Source: Marinobacter sp. AC-23 (GTDB taxonomy: Bacteria > Pseudomonadota > Gammaproteobacteria > Pseudomonadales > Oleiphilaceae). Taken from it: a stretch of 34,212 nt of DNA. Of the stretch, positions 1 to 6,576 are shown one piece after another. A model generated the notes under the pieces. That model searched no databases, had not been told where the DNA came from, and saw only the letters and a list, made by a program, of their open reading frames with translations. Both the position numbers and the translations under genes were made by a program. Position 1 is the stretch's first letter. Each line of letters begins with the position of its first letter. The stretch spans positions 1-34,212 of the forward strand of contig NZ_MBPP01000012.1 of assembly GCF_001858325.1 (NCBI RefSeq), read 5' to 3'.

Positions 1-66
1 GTACCCAGGTTTTCGGTGATGGTTTGCAGGGTATCTGGATTTTGGGATGGGGGTGACTTCGGTATT

Positions 67-127
67 TGGCTGGCAAGCCACACTCGGCATACCTTTTTTT
101 TTGCTTTTTGCTTTTTGCTTTTTTTTT
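67..127 (+). repeat. T-rich tract with TTTTTGC heptamer repeats
   Basis: From 94 to 127 the sequence reads T9-GC-T5-GC-T5-GC-T9, a short tandem array of a 7-base unit. Just upstream (67-80) is a small hairpin, TGGCT-GGCA-AGCCA. The tract lies between a stop codon at 54-56 and the likely ATG at 165. It may be a weak terminator tail for an upstream gene or a slippage-prone spacer before the next gene. A TTG-initiated frame does read through it, giving a run of Phe/Leu, but I do not think that start is used. The unit is not a multiple of three, so a copy-number change would shift any frame reading through it. Confidence 0.4.
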
Positions 128-164
128 CCCTTTGTTGTTTTTCTTGGAGGGTTTGCCTTTGGCA

Positions 165-887
165 ATGGCTGGGAAGATGCTCTTGTGGGGGGGGAAGGCA
201 GTGTTTGATTACGCTTTCTGGATCGCTGTTTGGGCGGGGCTTTTTGGTTTCTTCATGCTATCTCTTCCTCGTTGGCTGGCTTACGGTAAGTTAAAAAAAG
301 TGGCCCCAACCCGCTTCAACCGTCAACGCCGCGAAGTGTGTTTTGTGCCAGAAGGCCAAAAGGAACCGATCTTCGTCCCCTGGGAAGAACTGGTGGCCTG
401 GGTTACAGAAGCCCAAGGCGCTACTGAATATGGCGTACAACGCCAGTACGGTCTCGGGATTGGTTTCTATCACCCGGAAACCGGCGAGAAATACACCCTG
501 GAGTTTGAAACTCCGGGCCTGCCGTTGGCCATCAGCAGCTGGGAAGCGATTCGGGCCTACATGGAATATGAAGTTCACACCTTGAAAGAAATTCAGGATC
601 CATTGGAGCTTCAGGGCCCGGACGATCCGCCGTGGGAAGGTGTTCATGTTTTCCGCAACGCTCGCAAACGCCTTCATGACGAATATCGTGAAGGCAAGCG
701 GGGAATGTTCTATCTGGTCGGCTGGTATCTTTACCATTTTGTGACCTTCTGGACGATCCCGAACCGACTGGTGGAGTGGGAGGTCAAAAACATCAAACGC
801 ATGAGCCGAAAGACGCTACCCAGGGCAATGTCCGAATGGTCAGAACACTTCGGGAAAATCAGTGGGCAAAGCCCAGTGACGAACTGA
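165..887 (+). CDS. DUF6708-like membrane protein, probably frameshifted near 3' end
   Basis: This is a protein of unknown function. From the ATG at 165 the frame gives 240 aa, with a hydrophobic segment near residues 11-33, a soluble middle with the stretch VPEGQKEPIFVPWEELVAW, and a second hydrophobic segment (MFYLVGWYLYHFVTFW) near the C terminus. The layout and motifs resemble DUF6708-type proteins, often found near type VI secretion genes; this assignment is from memory. An in-frame TTG at 66 would add a Phe/Leu-rich N terminus encoded by the T tract and is less likely. The frame ends abruptly in KISGQSPVTN, while the +2 frame (to stop at 1003) continues with NQWAKPSDELKRQSRRVLEL, which looks like real protein. 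One added base near 848-850 joins them, so the intact gene is probably about 165-1003. Confidence 0.5.
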   Translation: MAGKMLLWGGKAVFDYAFWIAVWAGLFGFFMLSLPRWLAYGKLKKVAPTRFNRQRREVCFVPEGQKEPIFVPWEELVAWVTEAQGATEYGVQRQYGLGIGFYHPETGEKYTLEFETPGLPLAISSWEAIRAYMEYEVHTLKEIQDPLELQGPDDPPWEGVHVFRNARKRLHDEYREGKRGMFYLVGWYLYHFVTFWTIPNRLVEWEVKNIKRMSRKTLPRAMSEWSEHFGKISGQSPVTN

Positions 888-1033
888 AGCGCCAAAGCAG
901 GCGCGTACTGGAGCTGCAAAAAGCGCACCCCGGAAAGTCCACCTTGGAAATTTTTGCGCTCGTAAGCGAGGAAGCTGAGGCCGAAGGAACGATGACGGCA
1001 TAATTGAAACACAGGGCGCTCGATCAGTGTGTA

Positions 1034-1068
1034 ACGATTGTTGCAAAACGCAACAATCGTGGTAAAAT
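1034..1068 (+). promoter_or_regulatory. Inverted-repeat operator overlapping the toxin-antitoxin promoter
   Basis: A perfect inverted repeat has 11-base arms (ACGATTGTTGC at 1034-1044 and GCAACAATCGT at 1050-1060) around a 5-base AAAAC spacer. A promoter-like pair overlaps it: TTGCAA at 1041-1046 and TAAAAT at 1063-1068, with a 16-base spacer. The antitoxin ATG follows at 1102. No T run follows the repeat, so a terminator is unlikely. Type II antitoxins commonly repress their own promoter by binding such a palindrome; that role here is inferred. Confidence 0.6.
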
Positions 1069-1101
1069 GTGCATATTGAAAGGCAAGCCACTGGAGGCCC
1101 C

Positions 1102-1515
1102 ATGACTACAGCCATTCGTCTCGATGACAACCTGGTTCGTCACGCGACTGCCGAAGGGCAGGTACACCGGCGCTCTACGCCCAAACAGATTGAGTATTGG
1201 GCAGAGATCGGCCGTGCAGTTTCTGGAGACGTGAGTGCGGAAGATCTGATTGCGATTCTTCAAGGCATCCGGCGCGTGAAGGTAGAGCCGGTGGTTCCTG
1301 ATGCGATCACCAGTGATGATTTGTGGGCAGAGGTGGGCCAGGCCCGCGATAGCGGTGAATTGAGCCGCTCTATTGCCCGGGGTCGCACGGTTTATCAGGC
1401 TGCCGCAGATAAGCCGGGTTATCTGGAAGCGATATACCCCGATGGTAAGCGCGAGATTGGTCAATTCCGCAATGGGCGGTTTGAAGCCCTGAGTGAGCGT
1501 GACGATGCAGCCTGA
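1102..1515 (+). CDS. ParD-like type II antitoxin
   Basis: The 137-aa protein resembles the ParD-like antitoxin family (PF11903 type). The N terminus MTTAIRLDDNLVRHATAEG looks like a ribbon-helix-helix DNA-binding start, followed by RSTPKQIEYWAEIGRAV, typical of this family. The C-terminal half contains the toxin-contact region and ends in GQFRNGRFEAL. The ATG at 1102 is preferred over the GTG at 1069 because GGAGG sits just before it (ctggaggcccc) and because MTTAIRLDD matches a ribbon start. The stop overlaps the toxin gene, consistent with translational coupling. The expected role is to neutralise the adjacent zeta-type kinase and repress the operon through the palindrome at 1034-1060. Family membership is recognised from sequence; the regulatory role is inferred. 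Confidence 0.75.
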   Translation: MTTAIRLDDNLVRHATAEGQVHRRSTPKQIEYWAEIGRAVSGDVSAEDLIAILQGIRRVKVEPVVPDAITSDDLWAEVGQARDSGELSRSIARGRTVYQAAADKPGYLEAIYPDGKREIGQFRNGRFEALSERDDAA

Positions 1516-2077
1516 GCTTTGGCTGCTCGTTGGTGGTAATGGTGCAGGAAAATCTACGTTTTATGAGCGTTTTCTTGCCCGGCGCAATATCCCTTTAGTC
1601 AATGCAGATAACATTGCGCGAAGTCTGTGGCCTGATTTTGCTGAAAAGCACAGTTATGAGGCGGCTTTGATTGCTGAGAAAGAGCGGTTTCGTCTTTTGA
1701 AGGAGCGCCAGAGCTTCTGTTTTGAAACGGTTTTTTCTCATCCCTCGAAAGTGGATTTTGTGGGCGCCGCTAAAGCCGCTGGTTTTCGTATCCGGATGTT
1801 CTATTTTCATCTGGAAACTGCGGATCTCAACAAGGCACGTGTAACCACCCGTGTCCAGTCCGGTGGCCACGGTGTGCCGAATAAAAAGGTAGAGAGCAGG
1901 ATTCCGAGAGCATACGCGAACCTGCGCGAGTGCGTGGGGTTAGTGGATGAACTGCATCTTGTTGATAACACCAGCCTGGATCAGCCGTTTGTTCGCGTTG
2001 CTGCTTGGGAAAACGGCGAATGGCAGCGCTATAGCGAAACGTTGCCCCAATGGGCTAAAGATTTGCTAGATGGCTGA
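1505..2077 (+). CDS. Zeta-type toxin, P-loop kinase
   Basis: This is a 190-aa P-loop protein of the zeta toxin/AAA_33 type. The Walker A motif GGNGAGKST is at residues 10-18, followed by VNADNIA (Asp35) and FETVFSH (residues 73-79), both characteristic of zeta kinases, and a basic segment ESRIPRAYANL that would contact the nucleotide phosphates. Zeta toxins phosphorylate UDP-N-acetylglucosamine, blocking peptidoglycan synthesis; whether this homologue uses that substrate is not shown. The start is ATG 1505 (overlapping the antitoxin stop by 11 bases) or an in-frame GTG at 1493; neither has a strong ribosome site, so coupling to the antitoxin is likely. A GCTGAA-GCTT-TTCAGC hairpin (2073-2088) covers the stop codon and might weakly terminate transcription between this gene and the convergent gene downstream. 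Confidence 0.8.
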   Translation: MQPELWLLVGGNGAGKSTFYERFLARRNIPLVNADNIARSLWPDFAEKHSYEAALIAEKERFRLLKERQSFCFETVFSHPSKVDFVGAAKAAGFRIRMFYFHLETADLNKARVTTRVQSGGHGVPNKKVESRIPRAYANLRECVGLVDELHLVDNTSLDQPFVRVAAWENGEWQRYSETLPQWAKDLLDG

Positions 2078-2099
2078 AGCTTTTCAGCGTGAAGCCCTG

Positions 2100-3005
2100 C
2101 TATGGCCTTAAAGGCCAGGCTTCAGGCACCACAAATACTCGATCGGTTTCCAGCCAGTTTCCAGTTTGGCGATCCTCCCGCATCACAGCAAATAGCTGAG
2201 GCGCGGCTTTGTTTTCCACCCGCTCCAGGGCGTCCAGAGTGTGCTCAGCATCCGGTGGCTCACTTTGAAGCCAGGTTCCTATCCAGTGCGGCTTGTTGAG
2301 TACAGCCCAATGGGATGTATCCAGTGTTTTTGCATCGAGAATGTACATCCAGCGCCCACGCAGGTGTCTGTCGGGAACATAATCTGGCGTTCGCGCTTGT
2401 GGGTTATCAGGGTAGAACAAGTACCCAGGCATGAAAATTCGCGGCGTCAGTGGGCCGGTTATGTCGGATTCAAGGAGTAACTCGATGGTTTCGGGAAGTT
2501 GTGTCCGGCGGCTCTGTTGCTCCAATAGGCGGGATGTTTTTAAATCCAGCCGGTCACTGGCATTGGGGCCATACCAGAGGGTGGGGCCGTTTGATTCCGG
2601 TACACCAAGATAAAACTTGATGGCAATTTCGTGGTGTTCAATGCGATCGTCTGTGCGATTGTGCACCACAAAATCCAGTTCTCCGATCGTACGCCGGGCG
2701 GATTTGATCTGCTGGTTTTTTAGCAGAATGGGCCAGCCCAGCAAGTCTTCCAGCAAAACCTGATACAGCCGCTCAAAATAGAAACCGAGCTTGCGCTGCG
2801 GTGGATCGCTCAACAACGGCGGGGCAGCTTCAGGTTTTTGATCCCAATCTTTAAGTATCTCGGAGTAGTTTGAGGGCAGGTACTGAGTGGGGTCAAAAGT
2901 GATCGGCGAACGCATCAGTTGCGGTGCTTGGCACAGCCAGGCGAGGTGTCGTATCGCGGGTGTTTGGTAAGAGTTGATCGGCTCGGGGGTTAGGTTTGCA
3001 TCCAT
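2100..3005 (-). CDS. DUF1853 family protein with PD-(D/E)XK-like core
   Basis: The 301-aa soluble protein is recognised as DUF1853 (PF08907 type), which is of unknown function. Conserved-looking features are FYFERLYQ with Glu78, GELDFVV with Glu109 and Asp111, then HHEIAIKFYL with Glu126 and Lys130. An acidic residue on a first helix, then D, then E...K on adjacent strands is the arrangement seen in PD-(D/E)XK nuclease folds; catalytic activity is inferred only. The start ATG at 3003-3005 is the first in frame. The gene is convergent with the zeta toxin and divergent from the glyoxalase gene, so it is its own transcription unit. There is no signal peptide or membrane segment. Confidence 0.7.
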   Translation of the reverse strand: MDANLTPEPINSYQTPAIRHLAWLCQAPQLMRSPITFDPTQYLPSNYSEILKDWDQKPEAAPPLLSDPPQRKLGFYFERLYQVLLEDLLGWPILLKNQQIKSARRTIGELDFVVHNRTDDRIEHHEIAIKFYLGVPESNGPTLWYGPNASDRLDLKTSRLLEQQSRRTQLPETIELLLESDITGPLTPRIFMPGYLFYPDNPQARTPDYVPDRHLRGRWMYILDAKTLDTSHWAVLNKPHWIGTWLQSEPPDAEHTLDALERVENKAAPQLFAVMREDRQTGNWLETDRVFVVPEAWPLRP

Positions 3006-3117
3006 CTACCCAGAATACCGTAAACTGTCCGTTAATAAAGGTGCAGGAGTTTCGCGATACACTGACCGAAGCGCGAAGGCTCACCGCACGACACAAATGG
3101 AAATATAGGGAGAAAGT

Positions 3118-3558
3118 ATGCGATACCTACATACGATGATCCGCGTAAGCAACCTTGAGCAAACTCTGCATTTTTTCTGCGACCTGCTGGGCATGATTGA
3201 AGTGGATCGTAAAAGCAGCGACAAAGGCCGGTTTACGCTGGTGTTTCTGGCAGCGCCGCAAGATGAAGCCTTGGCTCGTGAAAGCAGGGCTCCCATGCTG
3301 GAGTTAACCTATAACTGGGATCCGGAAGAGTACCCGGGCGGCCGCAACTTTGGCCATCTGGCTTACGGGGTGGATGATATCTACGCCCTGTGTGGGTTGT
3401 TGAAGGCAAGCGGCATAACCATCAATCGACCGCCGAGAGATGGGCGCATGGCGTTTATTCGTACGCCAGACAATATCTCCATAGAGTTGCTGCAGAATGG
3501 TGAGCCGTTGGCACCCGCAGAACCTTGGGCCAGTATGGAGAATACCGGTACTTGGTAA
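3118..3558 (+). CDS. gloA: Lactoylglutathione lyase (glyoxalase I)
   Basis: The 146-aa protein of the vicinal oxygen chelate family converts the hemithioacetal of methylglyoxal and glutathione to S-lactoylglutathione in the cytoplasm. The four metal ligands of E. coli GloA (His5, Glu56, His74, Glu122) are matched by His5, Glu62, His80 and Glu123, and the sequence [20 protein letters not shown] is typical of the N-terminal module. Length is close to the usual 135-145 aa, with a few extra C-terminal residues. The ribosome site agggagaaagt directly before ATG 3118 fixes the start. It is monocistronic: divergent from the DUF1853 gene and separated by 125 bases from the next gene. The metal (Ni or Zn) cannot be told from sequence. 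Confidence 0.88.
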   Translation: MRYLHTMIRVSNLEQTLHFFCDLLGMIEVDRKSSDKGRFTLVFLAAPQDEALARESRAPMLELTYNWDPEEYPGGRNFGHLAYGVDDIYALCGLLKASGITINRPPRDGRMAFIRTPDNISIELLQNGEPLAPAEPWASMENTGTW

Positions 3559-3578
3559 GGGCCGCGTGCCCTCAGGAA

Positions 3579-3607
3579 TTGCAGATGTGCAGAAACACTC
3601 ATAGAAT
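3579..3607 (+). promoter_or_regulatory. Candidate sigma-70 promoter for the Clp-N/AAA gene
   Basis: TTGCAG at 3579-3584 and TAGAAT at 3602-3607 are separated by 17 bases. They lie 77 bases upstream of the ATG at 3684, whose ribosome site is cagggagatg. This would give the downstream two-gene unit its own promoter. It is assigned by pattern only. Confidence 0.4.
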
Positions 3608-3683
3608 CCCAGGGTATTAAAGAAAGGTTATTTATATAACGTCTAAAGCATCAGGATGATGCGATAAAACAGGGAGATGTTTC

Positions 3684-5105
3684 ATGGAAGACTGGCAAGG
3701 ATGCCTGGCCCCCCAATGTCAGACCGCGTTGTTGAATGCCCGCGAAGATGTTGATCATCGTGGCGGTACGGTAATTACGGTCGAAGATTTTCTGCTTGCC
3801 CTGCTGGACTCCAGCCCCTCTGCAAACCGCTTTCTGCGAAGCTCTGGCGTGGATATGGATGAGTTGATCCGTACCGTTCAGTGTGAGCAGCCCATTGTTA
3901 CGGAAGTGGGTGGTGAAGGCCTGCTCTCGTCCCAGTTAATCTATTGGCTGGCAACCGCACGAGAAACCTTTGGTACGCCTGCCTGGCTCGATTGGCCGCA
4001 ATTGCTGGAAGTGCTCGCCAGGCACGCAGAGCGTTTGCAGGAAAAGGCATATGTTGCCGTTCTTGAGCTGGTTTCACGGTGGCCAAAGCTGAAGGGTTTG
4101 GAGGGTGGCGAAGAGCGCTTTGAGGAACCAGGTATTGAAGAATATGGCGCGGCGCCGGTGGTGATCACCGATCCGGAATGGATCGAGCTGGCAGAGGATG
4201 TCGCCATCAGTCTTTCAGCAACACCTGGCGCGCTGGTGTGGGTGAGGGGCGAGCGTGGCGCAGGCAAGTCGGCTTGGCTGCGCTCGCTGTTGTCATCGCT
4301 GGCGCAGCCTTACGTTGAGATGGATCTGCGTCGAGAGGCTGAGCTTATGGCCAGCGAGCTTTCCGTTATTCCCGCGACTGCCCAAAAGCTCTGGCCAGTG
4401 CTTGTGTTAGACAACGTAACTCCAGCGGACCTGTTGATGTTAATGGAACGCCCATCCGGCCTCGCCGCGGAACTGGTTCTTCGGTGGCAGGGGCCTGTGC
4501 TTCTTCTTGGTCCGGACTCTGCCGGCAGCGAAAATGGTCAGCGTGTTCTGGAGCAACAGCTTGGGCGAGCTTTGGAGGTCTGTGACATTCCACGTTCGAG
4601 TAAGATGCAGAGAAAAGCCATTCTGGTGGCGCATCAAGCCGCCATTGAGCGCCGATGGAACATTCACATACCACGCTGTGCCATTGAGTTTTCTGCCTCT
4701 CGGCTTAGCCGTTGTGTCAGTACGCCCGGCGGCATGTTGCAGTGGATAGAGCGTGCTGCGGCGCGGCTTGAACTTTTTGCCCGGCGCGGGCCAGCAAGTT
4801 CAGTGGCGCTTACCGGGCAGACGGATACGCTCCGGCGCCAAAGCTTGGTTGCCATGGCGCGGCAGGAACCGTTGAGTGAGATCGAGCAGTCCCTCAATGA
4901 AATACAATTGTTGCGCACTGCGGCTGAGGTGGCTTGGTACGAACGCAAAGCTGCGGGGACGTTGCATCAGTTAACGCTTGAGGACTTGCGGCAAGAACTG
5001 GAACGCTGGGTTGCAGCGCGGCCCGGGCCGGTTCACTATGTGCGACATTGTGATCATCAGCATGGAGAATCTGCGAGTGCAGGACCTGGAAATCTACATT
5101 CGTGA
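3684..5105 (+). CDS. Clp N-domain protein with one degenerate AAA module
   Basis: The 473-aa protein starts with a Clp_N-type repeat domain (about residues 5-130; LLNAREDVDHRGGTVITVED then FLLALL), followed by a linker and one AAA ATPase module. Walker A is GERGAGKS (189-196) and Walker B is VLVLDN (239-244). The residue after the Asp is Asn rather than the catalytic Glu, so hydrolysis may be weak or absent. A lid-like region (about 318-365, AAIERRWNIHIPRCAIEFSA) matches the first AAA lid of ClpA/ClpB/ClpV. The second AAA module and the ClpP loop are missing, so this is neither a full unfoldase nor ClpV; ClpA, ClpB and ClpV run to roughly 750-900 aa. The last ~28 residues (after WVAARPGP) look unlike the rest and overlap the next gene. 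Function is unknown; an adaptor or nucleotide-sensing role is possible. Confidence 0.65.
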   Translation: MEDWQGCLAPQCQTALLNAREDVDHRGGTVITVEDFLLALLDSSPSANRFLRSSGVDMDELIRTVQCEQPIVTEVGGEGLLSSQLIYWLATARETFGTPAWLDWPQLLEVLARHAERLQEKAYVAVLELVSRWPKLKGLEGGEERFEEPGIEEYGAAPVVITDPEWIELAEDVAISLSATPGALVWVRGERGAGKSAWLRSLLSSLAQPYVEMDLRREAELMASELSVIPATAQKLWPVLVLDNVTPADLLMLMERPSGLAAELVLRWQGPVLLLGPDSAGSENGQRVLEQQLGRALEVCDIPRSSKMQRKAILVAHQAAIERRWNIHIPRCAIEFSASRLSRCVSTPGGMLQWIERAAARLELFARRGPASSVALTGQTDTLRRQSLVAMARQEPLSEIEQSLNEIQLLRTAAEVAWYERKAAGTLHQLTLEDLRQELERWVAARPGPVHYVRHCDHQHGESASAGPGNLHS

Positions 5106-5451
5106 CTTGGAAGCAGGTGCAGTATGCCGCTGGCTGGAAAGCCATGTTGAGCAGTTGGTGCTCGATGACAGGGATGTGTCATCCGTTACCAAGGGGTCCG
5201 CTTTTTACGGTGGCGATCGCTTGAAAATAACACTGTACCCGCAGGCGTTTGGTAAGCGGTTTACCTCACTGATTATCGAAGGTGAGTCCCTACCCTGGAG
5301 CAGTGATCTGGACTGCGCACGTAGCGTGTGGCAAGCCATGGGTACGGAAGTGCGCTGCAGCCCTGGAGAGTGGAAAGAGGGCGAGGCGGTAGAGGATGAG
5401 AAGTGGTGGCGGCTGGATAGCCGGGGTGAGCAACTCGTCGTTTGGAACTGA
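5062..5451 (+). CDS. Hypothetical protein overlapping the Clp-N/AAA gene
   Basis: This 129-aa protein is not recognised. It is acidic and tryptophan-rich near the C terminus (EDEKWWRLDSRGEQLVVWN), with no signal peptide or membrane segment; predicted strands alternate with short helices. Candidate starts are ATG 5062 (MENLRVQDLEIYIRDLEAG) and ATG 5038 (MCDIVIISMEN...); neither has a good ribosome site. Both lie inside the last 70 bases of the preceding gene, which implies translational coupling and a shared task with the Clp-N/AAA protein. The bidirectional terminator at 5480-5519 closes the unit. Confidence 0.55.
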   Translation: MENLRVQDLEIYIRDLEAGAVCRWLESHVEQLVLDDRDVSSVTKGSAFYGGDRLKITLYPQAFGKRFTSLIIEGESLPWSSDLDCARSVWQAMGTEVRCSPGEWKEGEAVEDEKWWRLDSRGEQLVVWN

Positions 5452-5479
5452 ACGTTCTTGAATTGAGCCGTACAGAACG

Positions 5480-5519
5480 AAAAAAGGCAGCCCCTAAGTC
5501 ATAATGGGCTGCCTTTTTT
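5480..5519. terminator. Bidirectional rho-independent terminator
   Basis: GGCAGCCC (5486-5493) pairs with GGGCTGCC (5506-5513) around a 12-base loop, flanked by A6 on the left and T6 on the right. It can therefore terminate both the plus-strand unit ending at 5451 and the minus-strand cold-shock gene ending at 5535. Confidence 0.9.
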
Positions 5520-5534
5520 ACATCAAGCCACGCT

Positions 5535-6080
5535 TCAGTCGCTTAGAATAGAAACGTTATCTGCTTGCAGGCCTTTATCCGCTTCAACCACGCTGAAACG
5601 AACCAGCTGGCCTTGGCGCAGAACCCGGCGGCCACTTCCACGAATCGCACGGAAGTGAACAAACACTTCGTCGCCACTGTCGCGAACAATAAAGCCGAAT
5701 CCTTTTTTAACGTTGAACCATTTTACAGAGCCTTCTTCGTCGCCTTCAGGGCTGTCGTCGTCGTAGTCAGCATCGTCCTCGATATAGTTCTGGTTAGAAC
5801 CCTGACTCCTTGGCTGCGAGCTACTGCGCGAAGATGTGGATGTGGTGCTTGCAGGCTGCTTGGCTGCAATGGCGACGGCCAGAAAACCGGCAATGCCGAA
5901 CACTACGAAGGTGATGATATAAGCGGTGATGCCACGAGTGCTGCCCAGCGCTTCTACAAATTCGCCTATGGCAATCAGACGAAGCGGATCGGGGGTAAAT
6001 GAAAGCAGCAGGGCAAGTACCAATGGTGCTGGAATAGCGATCAGGAGAGCAACAAGGATCGCTTTGGCTGGATTACGCAT
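5535..6080 (-). CDS. Membrane-anchored cold-shock-domain protein
   Basis: The 181-aa protein has two hydrophobic segments near the N terminus (about residues 7-30, AILVALLIAIPAPLVLALLL, and about 52-74, ITAYIITFVVFGIAGFLAVA), then a low-complexity Ser/Gln/Asn and Asp/Glu linker (about 78-115). A C-terminal cold-shock domain carries VKWFNVKKGFGFI (RNP1) and DEVFVHF (RNP2). Cold-shock domains bind single-stranded RNA or DNA; tethering one to the inner membrane suggests local RNA binding, which is an inference. The ATG at 6078-6080 is chosen because GGAGA lies 11 bases upstream; a further ATG at 6098 would add six residues but lacks a good site. The gene is divergent from slyX and ends at the shared terminator. 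Confidence 0.8.
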   Translation of the reverse strand: MRNPAKAILVALLIAIPAPLVLALLLSFTPDPLRLIAIGEFVEALGSTRGITAYIITFVVFGIAGFLAVAIAAKQPASTTSTSSRSSSQPRSQGSNQNYIEDDADYDDDSPEGDEEGSVKWFNVKKGFGFIVRDSGDEVFVHFRAIRGSGRRVLRQGQLVRFSVVEADKGLQADNVSILSD

Positions 6081-6289
6081 TGACTGATAATTCTCCATTT
6101 CTTATTAACGCTGACGATAAAAAGCCGGATATCGGGTAAAATTACTTATCACGGCCAGTGAATACCGCCTGGTTTCCGGTAAAACGGAAGCTGGGCGGGC
6201 AAAAACGGCATGATAACAGATTATCCCGACGGCTGACCAAGCTTCACCTATCCACGCGAACGATTTATGCGAGGGAGTTCCGATACCCG

Positions 6290-6508
6290 ATGAGCCACAA
6301 CGATCTGCAAGCCAGAATGGACGAGCTGGAAACACGGCTTGCCTTCCAAGACGACATCATTAACACCCTGAGCGAACAGGTGGCGAAACAGGAGATGGAT
6401 ATCCGCGAACTTTGGAACGCAAAGCGGTTACTGCACAACCAGCTGAAAGAAGTCGCACCTTCCAATATGAAGTCTGAAGAGGACGAAACGCCTCCTCCGC
6501 ATTATTGA
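6290..6508 (+). CDS. slyX: SlyX family protein
   Basis: The 72-aa protein is largely one amphipathic coiled coil (residues 4-50, DLQARMDELETRLAFQDDII) and ends in the family's typical PPPHY tail. SlyX is a small, widespread proteobacterial protein of poorly defined role, named from its position next to slyD in E. coli. ATG 6290 is preferred over upstream in-frame starts because gagggag lies 12 bases before it and the length fits the family (about 70 aa). The upstream extension is basic and unlike the family. It stands alone here, divergent from the cold-shock gene and convergent with dapE. Confidence 0.85.
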   Translation: MSHNDLQARMDELETRLAFQDDIINTLSEQVAKQEMDIRELWNAKRLLHNQLKEVAPSNMKSEEDETPPPHY

Positions 6509-6520
6509 CACCCTGAACTA

Positions 6521-6548
6521 AAGAGCCGAAGCAGTGGCTCCGGCTCTT
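6521..6548. terminator. Hairpin between convergent slyX and dapE
   Basis: AAGAGCCG (6521-6528) pairs with CGGCTCTT (6541-6548) around 12 bases. It sits between the ends of slyX and dapE. The T run is poor on both sides, so termination is likely but not certain. Confidence 0.5.
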
Positions 6549-6576
6549 CATGCTAATCCGTTTCTGAACAGGCCTG

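Noticed and set aside
3..56. End of an upstream gene reading TQVFGDGLQGIWILGWG-stop
   Set aside because: The frame is open from the window edge to a TGA at 54-56, but 17 residues are too few to recognise and any frame could be open over this length.
66..164. TTG start at 66 extending the DUF6708-like protein by 33 residues
   Set aside because: The extension is a Phe/Leu run made by the T tract, and TTG has no ribosome site; ATG 165 is better.
1034..1060. Palindrome as a terminator of the upstream gene
   Set aside because: There is no T run on either side, and promoter elements overlap it.
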